Assembly (NCBI GenBank): GCA_963576735.1 | Contig: OY755171.1 | Coordinates: forward strand, 19,504,182-19,568,181 | Length of the DNA: 64,000 bases | Origin: Bedellia somnulentella | Taxonomy: Eukaryota; Arthropoda; Insecta; Lepidoptera; Bedelliidae | Direction: 5' to 3' | The notes under the pieces: generated by a model | The model's database searches: none | Seen by the model: the letters and a program-made list of their open reading frames with translations, nothing else | What the model was told of the DNA's origin: nothing | Program-made: the position numbers and the translations under genes | In this document: piece after piece, positions 10,022-39,658 of the stretch | How positions within the stretch are numbered: position 1 is the stretch's first letter | Layout of the letters: each line of letters starts with the position of its first letter

Positions 10022-11879
10022 TTTCTACAACAAACAAACTGTTTAGTCAAATGTACTAAGTATCATATTATACATGTTATACATATTGTTGCTTATTAGA
10101 ATGAACGCATCTGTTTATTTGTCTGTCTGCCTGTATAAATATATTCAAAAGCATAAACCGCGGGTAAAGCTACAGGCGAAAGCTAGGATTACTATAAATA
10201 TTCATGCCTCTTAGTTAATATAACCTTAAGATATATTAGGCAACTAGAATTTTTCCATTGTAGCGAAATATAACCACATGACTCTTGCCAGTTAATCTAT
10301 TTGAGCAGCATGCAACTGTATAATGTTGATGTAATTCAGAAGACATTATTTCATTCAAAATTAAATAGAGATAAAAAGTAACATGATATTGTTAAACCAG
10401 TGCCACAGTAGCAAGAAAACATAATATTTAATGCAACAGCAATGTGTAATGTGTATGCTAGATTTTTTTAAAAATAATATGTAGGTACGTAGGAGAAATC
10501 ATCCAAATTATATTTAATGTACGGAAGAAAAGGAATGGCTATTAAATGGAGGATTAGTTTAAAGAGTGTCTGGCTAAAACAATTAACTAACGTAAACTAT
10601 TCAACCTCACTTTTGTAGGGAGAGACCAGCAGTTTGGCACCAGTATGATACTTAACAATACTAATTGTTGCCTGCAGCGGGTGCTACAGATCGACAGACA
10701 CACATACGTACCGGTCAAAATTATACACCCCTCTTTTTGTATCGGGGGTTAAAACACTGCAATGAATATTATAATTTTAATAAACAATAGGTACCTATTT
10801 AATATTACATAGTACACATGAAATAGTTAAGCTTAAGACAACTCTCCTTGGGATTTTGATATACCTAGATATAACAGCAATTGTCATTTTGTAAATACAG
10901 GAGAAGTCACAGGATATAACCTATATTCCTCACTTTCCAAATGTGAATACGTCTTTACTTCATATTTGTTACAATTTGTTTGTAACGTCACAAATAAATG
11001 TAACAAATCCGCAACAAATATGAAACAAAACACGATGTGTAAATAACCTAAAAAATTCTCAAAACAAAATGACAATGTTTTTAAGCTAACAGTCACCATT
11101 TCGAAATAATTCGTTGTCAAACCTTATGATATATACATCAACACAGCATAAATTACTTACCAAAGTGTTTGAAACTGAAGTCATCAAAATGAACAAATTT
11201 TTGTTGATTTTTCACTGCACAAATAAAAGAGACGCACGTTGTTGCTAAACTGAACACAAACAAAATGGCTGTCACGCAAAGCATTTAAGACCTACTGACG
11301 TTGTCTATGGTTTTAATGTTGCCAGAAATAAAATTTATTTTCTGCTATTTTTTGTGTTCACACAGATGAATAACAAATATGAAAGATTTTATAGACGGCG
11401 CCAAAACTATTATTTTAATTAGTTTTTACTAAAATAATTTATTATATTACAATAAAATATCGAATTATATGATATTCTTCATAAGAAAAAACGATTTAAT
11501 TTATATAATATGGCTTGTAATATATTTTCCTCATTTCAAAAAGTTGATTATGGTTGCATAGGACATTTTCAAATGTATGAAAAATAATCTACTTCGAATT
11601 ATAAATTATTTCTTTTTTTATTATTTATTCAGAAAATACAATTATTTATATATTTAGTTGATACATGTTTTAGTAAGTAAAAATAATAAATTCTTTTTAA
11701 AAATAGACAAAATGTCAAAATATTTTATCTATAATAAGACGTAAAAGGTTTCTGAAATGTACAATTTTTTTGCATTTCGCCCTTATGTCATTTACAATGC
11801 CCGCGGGATTATAAATATAAAAAACAGAAGTTGAGATAGTGTTTCGGTATTTTGGTATTATGTAAACTGGATGCAAAAA
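10022..11879. other. No gene recognised; scattered repeat debris
   Basis: Contains a decayed Helitron-type 3' tail near 10160-10186 (ACCGCGGGT...GCGAAAGCTAG) and a phrase near 10725-10752 (ACACCCCTCTTTTTGTATCGGGGG) of a type common in lepidopteran repeats. A minus-strand frame at 10884-11120 has no recognisable domain. Either the 5' or 3' flank of the 976-codon element may reach into this stretch, but its ends could not be fixed. Confidence 0.45.
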
Positions 11880-11919
11880 ATGAAGTCCACGCGGACGAAG
11901 TCGCGGGGCAAAAAGCTAG
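11880..11919 (+). mobile_element. Helitron 3' terminus
   Basis: GTCCACGCGGACGAAGTCG, a GC-rich hairpin, followed by GCGGGGCAAAAAG and CTAG is a typical lepidopteran Helitron 3' end. The next bases (TATGCAATATAT) match the interior of LINE copy A near 2684, so the Helitron was inserted at A^T inside LINE copy B. The matching 5' end was not located. Confidence 0.65.
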
Positions 11920-13365
11920 TATGCAATATATATAAAGATTTTTAAATAAGATACATATATACATTTTACGACTTATTTAATAGAATATATAAACTTTTGT
12001 ATGCAACACAAATAATATTATAGTGTTTCGGAGAGGAAGTGTTTTTTTACCATGTTCTTGAAAATAGGGAGAGACTTGGCTAATCGCACCTCTACAGGAA
12101 GACCATTGCATAGTTGTACAGCCTGGACGGTAAAGGAGGAACTGTAAAAATTGGTGGAATGGGAAGGGGTACTCAACAAAAGATTGTGGTAAGAACGCAG
12201 ATTGAGGTCATATGAAGAGTGAAGGAATTGGAAACGCTCTTTAAGGTAGGAGGGGGTGGCAGGATTAAACAAGATAGAGTACAGGAGAGACAGAGTATGT
12301 GCATTCCGGCGGAGACGAATTGGAAGCCACTGAAGTTTATTGCGATACGCAGAGACATGGTCATATTTACGCAGTCCGAATATAAACCTAATACATAAGT
12401 TTTGTAAGCGCTCAAGTTTGTTCAGTTGATCTTCAGTTAGATCGAGATAGCAGGTGTCAGCATAATTAAGAATAGGTAGTAGAAGAGATTGGGCTAACGC
12501 AGTTTTGGTAGCAGTAGGGAGAAAGTTACGTAGCCTCCTGAGGGACCCTGCTGACGCAAACAGCCTCCGGCTTACTAATTCCAGTTGCGGCACCCAAGAT
12601 AAGGTCTAAGGTGCATCTATCATCACACCAAGGTTTTTTACAGCAGCGCTGAAAGGAATGGATGTGCTATCAAATAAAACAGGCGGTAGTGATTTATAGT
12701 CAATCTTGGAAACAATTCGTGAGCTACCAACTATAATTATTTGCGTTTTATTCGGATTAACTTTCAATCCATATGCTTCACTCCATTTCAAAGTTTGCGT
12801 TAAATCATTTTTATTAAGCTTATGGACATATTTATTTGGTCAAAATTAGCCTGTGTGTAAATCTGAAGATCATCTGCATAAAGGTGGTAGGAAGAAGTAA
12901 GTTTATGAGAAATGGAGTTAATAAATATAGCGAATAAGAGAGGAGACAACACACCACCTTTTGGAACACCGGCATTTAACTCAATCCACGGAGACATGGC
13001 ATCTTCGAGGTGAATGCGCTGCCGACGTCCCAGTAGATAACTACGAAACCAGTCAACTACCGTTGGAGATATGTTAAGAGAACGAAGTAAAGCATGTAAT
13101 ATTTCGAAGTCAACCGTATTAAAGGCGCTACTAAAATCAAGCAGTGCTAAAATAGTCAGCAGTCCCTTATCCATTCCCAAACGCATGTCATCAGTTATTT
13201 TGATCAAAGCAGATTAAACAGATCATTCCTAGTGAGAAAATCACTTAACTGTTTATGTACCAGTCGTTCAAGTACTTTAGAGAGGAATGGCAGAATAGAT
13301 ATAGGACGATATTCAGAGAAGGACTTAGGATTAGCTTTTTTGGGAATAGGAGTGACCTGTTTAAT
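11920..13365 (-). pseudogene. CR1/Jockey-group LINE reverse transcriptase, decayed (copy B)
   Basis: Reading right to left: PKSFSEYRPISILPF (13340-13290), an RT core at 13207-12800 with LDFSSAFNTVD, GVPKGGVLSPLLFAIF and the catalytic YADD of YHLYADDLQIY, then a thumb/C-terminal part at 12791-12018. Frameshifts or stops near 13210, 12795 and 12600 break the frame. The N-terminal endonuclease is missing. The 3' UTR is cut off by a Helitron at 11919. The part shared with 2684-3211 is almost identical, so both copies are young relative to most repeats here. YADD identifies RT. The clade (CR1, Daphne or Kiri type) is an estimate. Confidence 0.75.
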
Positions 13366-13403
13366 TCATTCATTGCCTCATTATTGCAATGTTTTTTTCC
13401 CGT

Positions 13404-13640
13404 TGAAGCACTGTATTCTACTTGTCAAGCTCTTTTACGTGATACCCATATAGATGGTATACATAAAATAAAAAAAGGTTATCAGCCATTTTCCAGCCGT
13501 GGCCATTTTGGATTTTATTTTTTTAAAGTACATTGTATTCTACTTGTCGAGCCCTTTAATTTAACACCCATATTGATAGGATTGATAAAAAACTAGGTTA
13601 TCCGCCATTATGTAGCGGCGGCCATCTTGGATTTACAGTG
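13404..13640. repeat. Diverged two-copy tandem repeat, about 120-bp unit
   Basis: Units at about 13404-13514 and 13527-13637 share TGTATTCTACTTGTC, GCCATTTTGGATTT or GCCATCTTGGATTT, and a GGTTATC block. Non-coding. The nature of the parent element is unknown. Confidence 0.5.
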
Positions 13641-13908
13641 ATATTTAATAAGCATAATTGTATGGTCACCAAAATCCAAAGTGTATCCTAAATTTCATAT
13701 TAATCGGTTGACAGGAAAGGGGTGAAATTTAAATTACTGAATTTGACCCGAGAAAGAAAGAATAAAACAAACGGGTTGAGCTAAATAAAATCGTTTAATT
13801 AAACCGTTGAAATACTGTTTTAATTTATGTATCATTCATGACATCTGAGAGAACTGTAAAATAATTCTTGTTCCTTTTTTGTATGACAAAATTGTGTCGG
13901 CAAAAGTA

Positions 13909-13914
13909 TTTATT
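13909..13914 (-). promoter_or_regulatory. Polyadenylation signal for the GMC gene
   Basis: AATAAA on the minus strand, about 120 nt after the GMC stop codon at 14036-14038. It is a good position for the 3' end signal, though other A/T-rich hexamers lie nearby. Confidence 0.45.
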
Positions 13915-14035
13915 TTCTATTAATGCTTTATAACACTGATTTACATTAATTTTTATAGTTTGATATAAGGAACATAAATATTTTTGACCAAAACAAATTA
14001 AAATAAATATTCGACAAGACTTAAATATATTTTGT

Positions 14036-31025
<16,990 letters not shown>

Positions 31026-34000
31026 CTGCAAAAATAAGAGGAAAAATGAGTCCTGAAGCAGTTTAAGTATTTTCTTAACATTATTGAACACAGTCATAAT
31101 AAACAAGAAACCACGGTATTTGTGTTAAAAAATTGATAGGACCTTGCAAAATAAACTTTCATACGAACTTTTTCAGAAAATAAGTACATGTCAAAACCAC
31201 ATTTTTTAAGTGTTAAGAAACATCAACTTAAAGTATGTAAATTATTTTGTTCGAAATTGTTGGTGGAGCCAGTGTGACTAGTTATTCTTTTTATCAAAAA
31301 AATCAGGAAATTAAAATAAAATGAAAGAATACAGAGGTTTAAATTTACTTAACGCGCCCTGTTTAATGTTTTGACAATTCTCACTGGTTAAAGCCTTTAA
31401 AAATTAAAAGAGTGTAAATTATTACAGTTTGTTTGTCAGCCTTGTGTATTTAGTAACCTGGGTGTAGGAGAAGTGTGAATGAGGAGAATTGTAATATAGT
31501 TTTTGAAAAAGATGTTTGGACTCCGCCAGAAAACAAATTGAAAAACCTTTATTTTTATAAACTGTCTTTTATTTTTTCAATTAATTCCAAGGCAGCCAAG
31601 TTAGTACTTACCTAGTTGTTTCTAAAACATTTCATAGTTAGCGTAGTAGTTTTATTGAATCATTAGGTAAATTTAACTTGTAACATGCTGTCAATAAAAT
31701 TATCTAAAGTAATGACTGCGATACGGCGACAGTTCTTTAAGTTGTTTATTTAAAACTTAGTCTGGAAATTAGCATAGTCATTATTGATATATCCATATAC
31801 CCACGCCCAATCTTTCCATTAAATTAGGCAGAGACAGTCGACCGAGGAAAGCAGGAGAGATTTTGCACGATTCTGAGAGATTTCTCTTGCTTTCCTCAGT
31901 ATCATTATTCTTCTCACTTCGGACTCCCATCTTTATAAGAATGTACATACATATGCTTACGGCTATAAATCCCTAGAAGGTTTAGCCAGAGCTAAGGAAT
32001 TGGAAATTCCTCAGCCACGTTTGGAAATTTTAGTGGGGAAAAGATGGTAAAATAAAGGTTTTCGGTGATGGGACTCCAACCACATCGCCCAAAAATCCCT
32101 TAAAAGCTCCAAATCCGTTAGTCGCCTCTTACGTACACCCACCGGAAGAAATTGGGTAGTGTTATTCTATGCCGACACTACACAGCAATATATAAGAATT
32201 ATTAATATTAATTATAAGAATGTATTTAGTAGATACATAAAAACATAAATCCAAAAAAGGGTAGCCAGAGCTTCAGAGCTGGAAAGTACTCAGAAACATT
32301 TGGAAGTTGATAGGGGACAAGATGGTAGAAATAAAGTAAGTGTTTTAAGTCTGGTTTTCAAAAGTTCATCTATAAACTAAGAGCTCTTATAGTAACGATG
32401 TGCCTATAAGGCTTAAAAATCCTTAAGTTCAGTTACTCAAAATTTTCAAATACAAAAAGCAGTTGAATTACTTTCTACAAATTTGTCCAAAATTACTGTA
32501 AAGTCAAACTTTAAACTTACATTTAAATTAAATTGAAATATGAACCGACAGCGATGTCGGAATAAACACCTAATATAATATGGTCTTCCAAATATACTGT
32601 CAATTAGGAAGTTTTACATATATATATACCATCCCGAATTATTATGATTCATAAAACTTAATTTACGATGAAATATATTGATTTAAAATAATGTAGAACT
32701 GTTAAACACTTGAATAAATCAAGTTTTTTTTTAACAATAGGAAATTGCGCCATATTTATTGAACTGATTTGAATAATAAATGCTGTTCTTTGGCGTATAA
32801 TTTGCTTTAAATTTAAAAATTCAGCAATATAATATTTTTAGTGGTTTTTGGGTATCGTGGTATGTCATATGCTGTTGGTCTACTCGTGCCATGATAGAAA
32901 TGTTGGTTGAAGTGCAACTACTATGTTGGTTGAATAAGGACTTTTTGAACTGATTTCCATGAGTGTAAATGTGGAATTAGATTGGTTACATTTTTTAGGG
33001 TTAAAAATGGGTAAGTTTATACTTTTCAGCGGCATTCCCTCGATTTTGTCTTGAATGTCGGTTATATTGAAAACTGGAGTTTGAATATGACATCTCTTCG
33101 GTACGGTTATTAGGTAAAGATACATATTGGTTTTGTTAACAGCACAAGTGAACTTTGGTTGCTTACGGGAAGCTGAAGACATAGTACTTTGCATCCAGCT
33201 GCTCCATAGCCTCTTTCGTTAGGATTACAGATGTAAGTCACGAGTCAATAATATGTTGTGTGGGAACAGCAAAAATATACTGGCCAGTACACCCTGCTGT
33301 GGACCAACTTATTATTTGTATATATGCTTAGCTCGAGAAACATTTTGCTACCGCGATGTCGGAATATGTGCGAGTGAGTCCGCAGTAGTGTGCGCTCTAA
33401 CATTATTCCCACAGTTGCGTTGTTATGTAACTATGAATACAGTCTTGGTGCTCCAGGTGTTGATTTGATGGATTTTCGCAAAGGAATCCAGAAGTGGTCT
33501 TCAGGCATTGTGCCTCAATGTACATGGACCCTTTTTGAGAATTGCTGTATAAGGAAAATTTGGATTTTTCCAAGATAATTCGGAGTGAGGGAAAGTTTTA
33601 AAATTATTAATTTAGACCGCAAATTAAAAAAGGTACTATGAACTGCATCTTAAATTTCTCGAAATATTCTCTTGAATCTATATTAATGGTTCTATCTTCC
33701 CCATATAATGACGAGGACCTATTTATCAGAGCTAAGGTTGCTTAAATTTGACATAGAATGGCCCATACTATGAATATTAATAAAAACTGAAACGTTTTAT
33801 AAATTAACTAACTCATTTGATAAACTATCTATATTGTCGCCTAAAGTTAAAAGAAGTTGATATAAATGAGCATATAATAAACTGTTTGATTGCTGCTGAA
33901 TTTATGCATTTTATTATATTTTTTTTCAATTGATCCTTGATTAGATACTAAATTAGTTAGAACTTTTTTATTTTTTTAAGAAAATTTTTTGTTTGTGCTT

Positions 34001-34826
34001 ATTTGGTGATTAATCTCACAAATAAATTTATTCTCATTTAATTGTATCAAAGTCAAAATTACCAGATATGCTTTTTAAAACTGTGCCCGAACTGTCTGAT
34101 GAGCGTTTCTTGGAGCGTTTATGCTCAAACGTTTCTGGTTGGCTTGATAAGCAATTTAATTTTAATCTTAAATAATGAATGTGGGGTTCATACACATACT
34201 ACCTTATTACTACTCTCTACTGGATACTACCTTACCACACCAAACTACTCACTCATCAAAGCGTCTACTGTCACGCTACTCGGCCTCACTGCTCACACTT
34301 ATCTTTACTACAAGACGGAGAACTCGCTCTCACACTAGTCTCTACAATTGGTAATAGGTACCTCCTAGATCTTCGATATCGTCTATCGACTAGGGGGGGA
34401 GAATAGCAAATGATTTGTTTTTTAAAATCGGTTGATATTTTACTACCTACATATACTAACTACATATTTTATAAAGAAAACAAGAAGTATTCTTCAAATA
34501 TATTTTTATTCCATAGTTCCTGCATTGGTATACATTTATGTTGTTATATACAATGGTTTGTATACTTTATGGAACGTTTTATTATTTGATGGTTCTTCAG
34601 TGGCATATAATGAAAAATATATATAATATTTAAGATTACTCTTATACAAAGCTAGATACAAAATATACAAATTTTACACAATCACACTATTACAAAAATA
34701 TGTCAATGTAATTTTATCAACTCAAATCAAAATAAAATCAGATCAAATCGGTTATGCTGGAAAATAAGTTAAAAGTAATTTAATATAAAACATACAAGAT
34801 ATGAAAATATATAGCTAAAACATTGA
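31026..34826. other. Intergenic region between the P450 and GMC genes
   Basis: Holds two SINE-like copies (31944-32186 and about 32230-32345), a minus-strand stretch at 32880-33600 that looks like broken coding sequence of unknown origin, and no exon that I can assign. A first exon and promoter of the GMC gene should lie here if one exists. The P450 3' UTR occupies the right edge, and AATAAA on the minus strand at 34578-34583 is a candidate polyadenylation signal. Confidence 0.5.
31944..32186 (-). repeat. SINE-like family copy
   Basis: Full-length copy in reverse orientation: (ATGT)-type tail and GGCTATAAATCCC at the left, GATGGGACTCCAACCACATCGCCC in the middle, GCCGACACTACACAGC head at the right. 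A truncated second copy follows to about 32345. Confidence 0.7.
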
Positions 34827-37800
34827 CTATTTTCGTCTTGGAAGAAGTTTGACAAGGACGCCATTTTTAGATCTTAATATAAGATCGGAGGCTAAAATTG
34901 GTTCAATTCCTGTAGGTAAAATCTGGAAGTTCTTGACTATACTTGACACCACAACTTTCATTTCCATCATTGCGAACTTTTGACCTAAAACAAAGGAAAA
35001 ATATTATTTCTGCACATGAAAGGTGTTTTGTCCATACCAAAATACAAAATGATACGCAGTTACCAGACATACGGATTATGGTAACTTTGGCATTGTTTAA
35101 CTTTGTCTTAATGTAATTTGTTGTTGAAATTCTGGGTTATGTGCCGCGAATTCCTTTCCTCTAGCAAGACTCTCTAACATTCGCTCTTTTTTTACTCAGC
35201 AAATATTAAACGCAAATGTAGCTTAAATTTTGTGAAGGTAGTTAGTATTCATAATTTTATAGTACCTACTGTAAAATGACAAATAACACCTTAGTCTTCC
35301 CGTGACCATGATAACATTGATAACTGATAAGTTTTTGAACCGTCGGGCTTTAAAAAACTATGTAATAACACGCGATTAAAATATCCGAAAGTCAATAGTT
35401 GTTTTAATTATAATGGTAGCTTAACAAACGAGTTTGGCCAATCCAAGACGTAGCTGTGTTGTGTTGATTTACAATAGCACAACTCTATTTCTGTCCGTGT
35501 GTGGTATGCTAAGTGACTAAGGGTATGGGACTATTCAAGTGGCGCTTGGGAAAACCGTATTTATTTATTTATTTATTTATTTACAATTAGCAAAAAAACA
35601 ATAAAAATTAAAACATAGCCAAAAAAAGTTTTCACATATTGGTAACGAACATGCGCTTAATTAAGTATTACTGTAAATTAACTAACAATATAAGAACTAG
35701 GAAAGATAGTAGATTAACAAATTTGACAATCAAGAAAGAAATTGTGGTTTTAATAATGAACTGGATAGAAATAGAAGCAAGCACTGCCGTACCATCCTTT
35801 TCTCGAACCGTTTCGCCGCATTTTCAGGGCCCCATTCGAGAACCTCAGGATAGGATTAAAACGCTGAAATTTTCGTCACCTAGAATTTCGTAATCTTCTT
35901 CTTCTTAAAAAAAAAATATTCAGTCCAATAATTATTATTATTTATGAACTAGCACTCAGTCGCGGCTTCGCTCAGGTTATTTAGCATTAGTACCAGTACT
36001 CGTCACCATCACTAGATGGCGCTGGCTGTATTTTAAATTCCGGCAGCGTATATATTTACACATTTAAAAGTTTGAACCGATTTTGATTATTATTTTTTTG
36101 TTCGAAAGAAGATACTCCCGGATTGGTACCATGATGAGGATGTCAGGGTCTGATGATGGGATCCTGGAGAAATCGAGGGAAACCCTGAAATTTTATAGGC
36201 AAATGTACCACATTTAAAAGTTTTTTTCGTGTATTTTAAAGATTTGAAAAGTCGTGGAGTTTATTTTTATTTGATTTCACAAGATAATATAATAATAAGA
36301 AAATGTAACTATTCAATCAGTCTACGTCCTCCTGTCAAAAAAAAGTGAAATCCCACCAAAAACATTCTGTCAAAAACTAGCCAAGTCTCAATAGTGCTGC
36401 TTGTTTATCACTAAAAAGTAATGAAATCTCTAAAATAAGTTGAGCCAAGTCTAAGGTCCCTTACTGCGATTTATTAACTACATACTAAACGTGTCAAGAA
36501 TGTTCAACGGCCAAGTCACGTAAAATTAACTATAATAATAAATAAATCGCAGTAAGGAACCTTAGACTTGGCTCCAATTATTTTAGAGATTTCATTACTT
36601 TTTAGAGTTAAACAAGCAGCTCTATCTATCGAGACTTGGCTAGTTTTTTAGAGAATGTTTTTCATTTCAAAGTATCTTTGTACGATTTGAGTTCTCGTCA
36701 TTGTTGGTTTAGCATCAGCAAGTTATTTGTCTTTTAAAATACACAAAGACAAGCAAATAACTTTTAAAATTTAACATTTAAAAAGACAACAGCTGCTCGT
36801 TAATTCGTAAAAACACGTTGTCGCTAACTGATAGTTACAGCCATTGAGTTCTTTAACCTGTAAATGAGCATCAACTAACTTCAGCCGTTTATTCTTTGTA
36901 AAAAAGCGATAATTAATATATTCTCATGGATTGAACTTACAATACTTATAAAGGACCATGGGGGATTTTGTATGAACCCCGTCCCCACCCTACAACAGTC
37001 ATGGGATATGTGTCAATTTGTTTATTGGGACCTAAAAAAGTCTAAAGTACCTGAGTTAATTGCAGAAACATTTAGGGTTTTTTTATGATAAAAAAATAAC
37101 TTTTCGGCACAAATGTATTTATTTTTAAACAAAAATATTTTTTCCACAAACAAAAAGGCATATTTCACGTAAACAAATGACGATTCTATGTACGTTGACG
37201 TCCTGTATCCATAATTGTGCCAAAAGTTCTCAAAATCAAAGTACTTTAACGTGACAAGGTCAATCTCCAAGATATAAGTCCAGTAAACAAGCAAGGGTCG
37301 TTGTACAAGTTTATTTACTAAGTTATTTGCAGATTTATTCAAATCTTCTAAACTTCTTTGCCGATTACGTAGAGTCCACTTAACAATTTTTTGTGATTCT
37401 AATCTATCTTTATTTTTAACCGACTTCAAAAAAAGGAGTGTTCTCAATTCGACCGTATATTTTTTTTTTTTTTTTTTTATGTATGTTCGCCGATTACTTC
37501 GCCATTGGTGAACCGATTTTGATTATTATTTTTTGTTCGAAAGAAGATACTCCCGGATTGGTACCATGATGAGGATGTCAGGGTCTGATGATGGGATCCT
37601 GGAGAAATCGAGGGAAACCCTGAAATTTTATAGGCAAATGTACCGCGTTTTACATATTTTCTGAACTTATATTGGCATTTGCTTCTTAAAATCATATTGT
37701 TATGCTGCTAAGCTGATGATGGAAGGTGTGGGTCCTTAATCACTAGGAGTTGAGAAACAGTTCTTTCACCATTCCATAAAGATTTATGCTCCTCTTCGTA

Positions 37801-39624
37801 GCTTTTATGAAGAGAAGTACAGGTTCACGCAACGTTTCTTTTGTTATGTTATTATTACCGAGAAAGTACCATGAGACCAGGATCTGATGATGGCATCCCA
37901 GGAAATCGAGGGGACTGTCGAAACTCACAATCATGTCACAGTGTATTTGTTCAAAACGCCGATAGGCCTGCTCTGTATAACGTGAGAACGTGGGTCCAAG
38001 CAAAGCGTGGGTACTCTGAACAACAGGTGAAAATGTCACGTGATATTCAGAAGTATTACTACCTCTGCTAACCCCTTCGGGAATATTCGGCGTGAACGTT
38101 TGAGTCTTTCTTGAGATGTAGAATTGTAGACCATCGCCTTTCGAGGGATTTCAAGAACAATGTAAATTTACATATAGTTGAGCCTATTTAATATCGTATA
38201 ATAATAGAAATACCGGAAATACGAAGAATAATAGGTACAGTAACTGTCGCACTGCCTAATACGAGAGGCATCTTTGCCAGGTCTACCCATCTCTAAAACT
38301 CGTAAAATAAAATAACTTTTAACAAAAAGAAAACCGACTTCATAGCGGGAAAAACCAAAGGAAAATAAACAATCTAGTACTAAAAAGTACGAAATAAGGT
38401 TTTTAATTGAATATGAGTACTGTGATTAATACCTTAGCAATTTCTTTATTCCACACGCGTCAGTTCAACCTACCTAAATATTAAAATTCTCTTAAATTAA
38501 TTTTTGAGTCGGTGCCAGTCAAACAAAAGTGAATTCACCCTACTATCTATCTCTGATTATTACAATCTAAACAATATATATCTATCGCCTAACGTTCTAA
38601 ATGGTAATACGTACAAAAATAAATTTACCCTACAACTACAAGATATCCTATATTGTACATGTGTATGAAGTGCGAAATACACACCTATTATTGTCAATCA
38701 TCCCGCAGGCTGGCACCGGCTCACAAATTAATTTAAGAGAATTTTAATATTTAGGTAGATTGAACTGACGCGTGTGGAATAAAGAAATTGCTAAGGTATT
38801 AATCACAGTACTCATATTCAATTAAAAACCTTATTTCGTACTTTTTAGTACTAGATTGTTTTAATACTTTATTTTTATTTTTTTAAAGGTATTCGTTTCA
38901 TTTAAATAAAATATTGCAAAACTACCATATTGATCACTGCCTTAGAGAGAGTATCACTAATTCGGGACTTAGGAATTGTTTTCGACGAAAGCTTGAGTTT
39001 TGATGCCCACGTAGAGGCTATCTGTACCAGGGCTTATCAAATGCTAGGGTTTATTTTGCGTGCTGGAAGACATTTCAAAAGAAAATCATCTATGGTTTGT
39101 TTATACAAATCTTTGGTGATGTCTCAGTTGGAATATGCCAGCGTGATTTGGAATCCCTACTATTCAAAGTACTCCAATAAGATAGAATCCATACAGAAAA
39201 AAGCCCTTAAGCCATACACTACAAATTTCATCATTCCAGAATGTCTTAAACTAACCTACTTAAAAAATACAACATACAATCACTGACAGACAAACGACAA
39301 CTTATTGACCAAATGACGCTCCATATCATATGTTTTAACCATTGCGATTGCATTCCCATGTTCAACGAAATAGGCTACTGCGTCCCGCGTCGGCCCGACA
39401 GCCGGTTGCCGCACTCAGCCGTGTTCGCGGTGAAGCCCGTCGGAGTGGCTGGCGAGCGTGCCCCTCTCCGTAGGATTTGTGAATCACACAATAAAAACTA
39501 CAGCTCTATAGACATATTTAATTCTTCTAAACTCCAGCTCAATCGAAGCATACTGATAAATGATACCATTAAATGATCAATTCTAGTATATGACACACAC
39601 ACGCACACATACATACACACAAAC

Positions 39625-39658
<34 letters not shown>

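Noticed and set aside
10884..11120. 78-codon minus-strand frame upstream of the transposase-like gene
   Set aside because: Hydrophobic, AT-driven composition. No link by splice sites or known domain.
12606..12791. Separate small gene on the minus strand
   Set aside because: It is a frameshifted middle section of the LINE reverse transcriptase (KVNPNKTQIIIVG follows the YADD block).
34042..34406. Overlapping plus-strand frames of 98 and 75 codons
   Set aside because: No recognisable domain and no supporting splice or repeat context.
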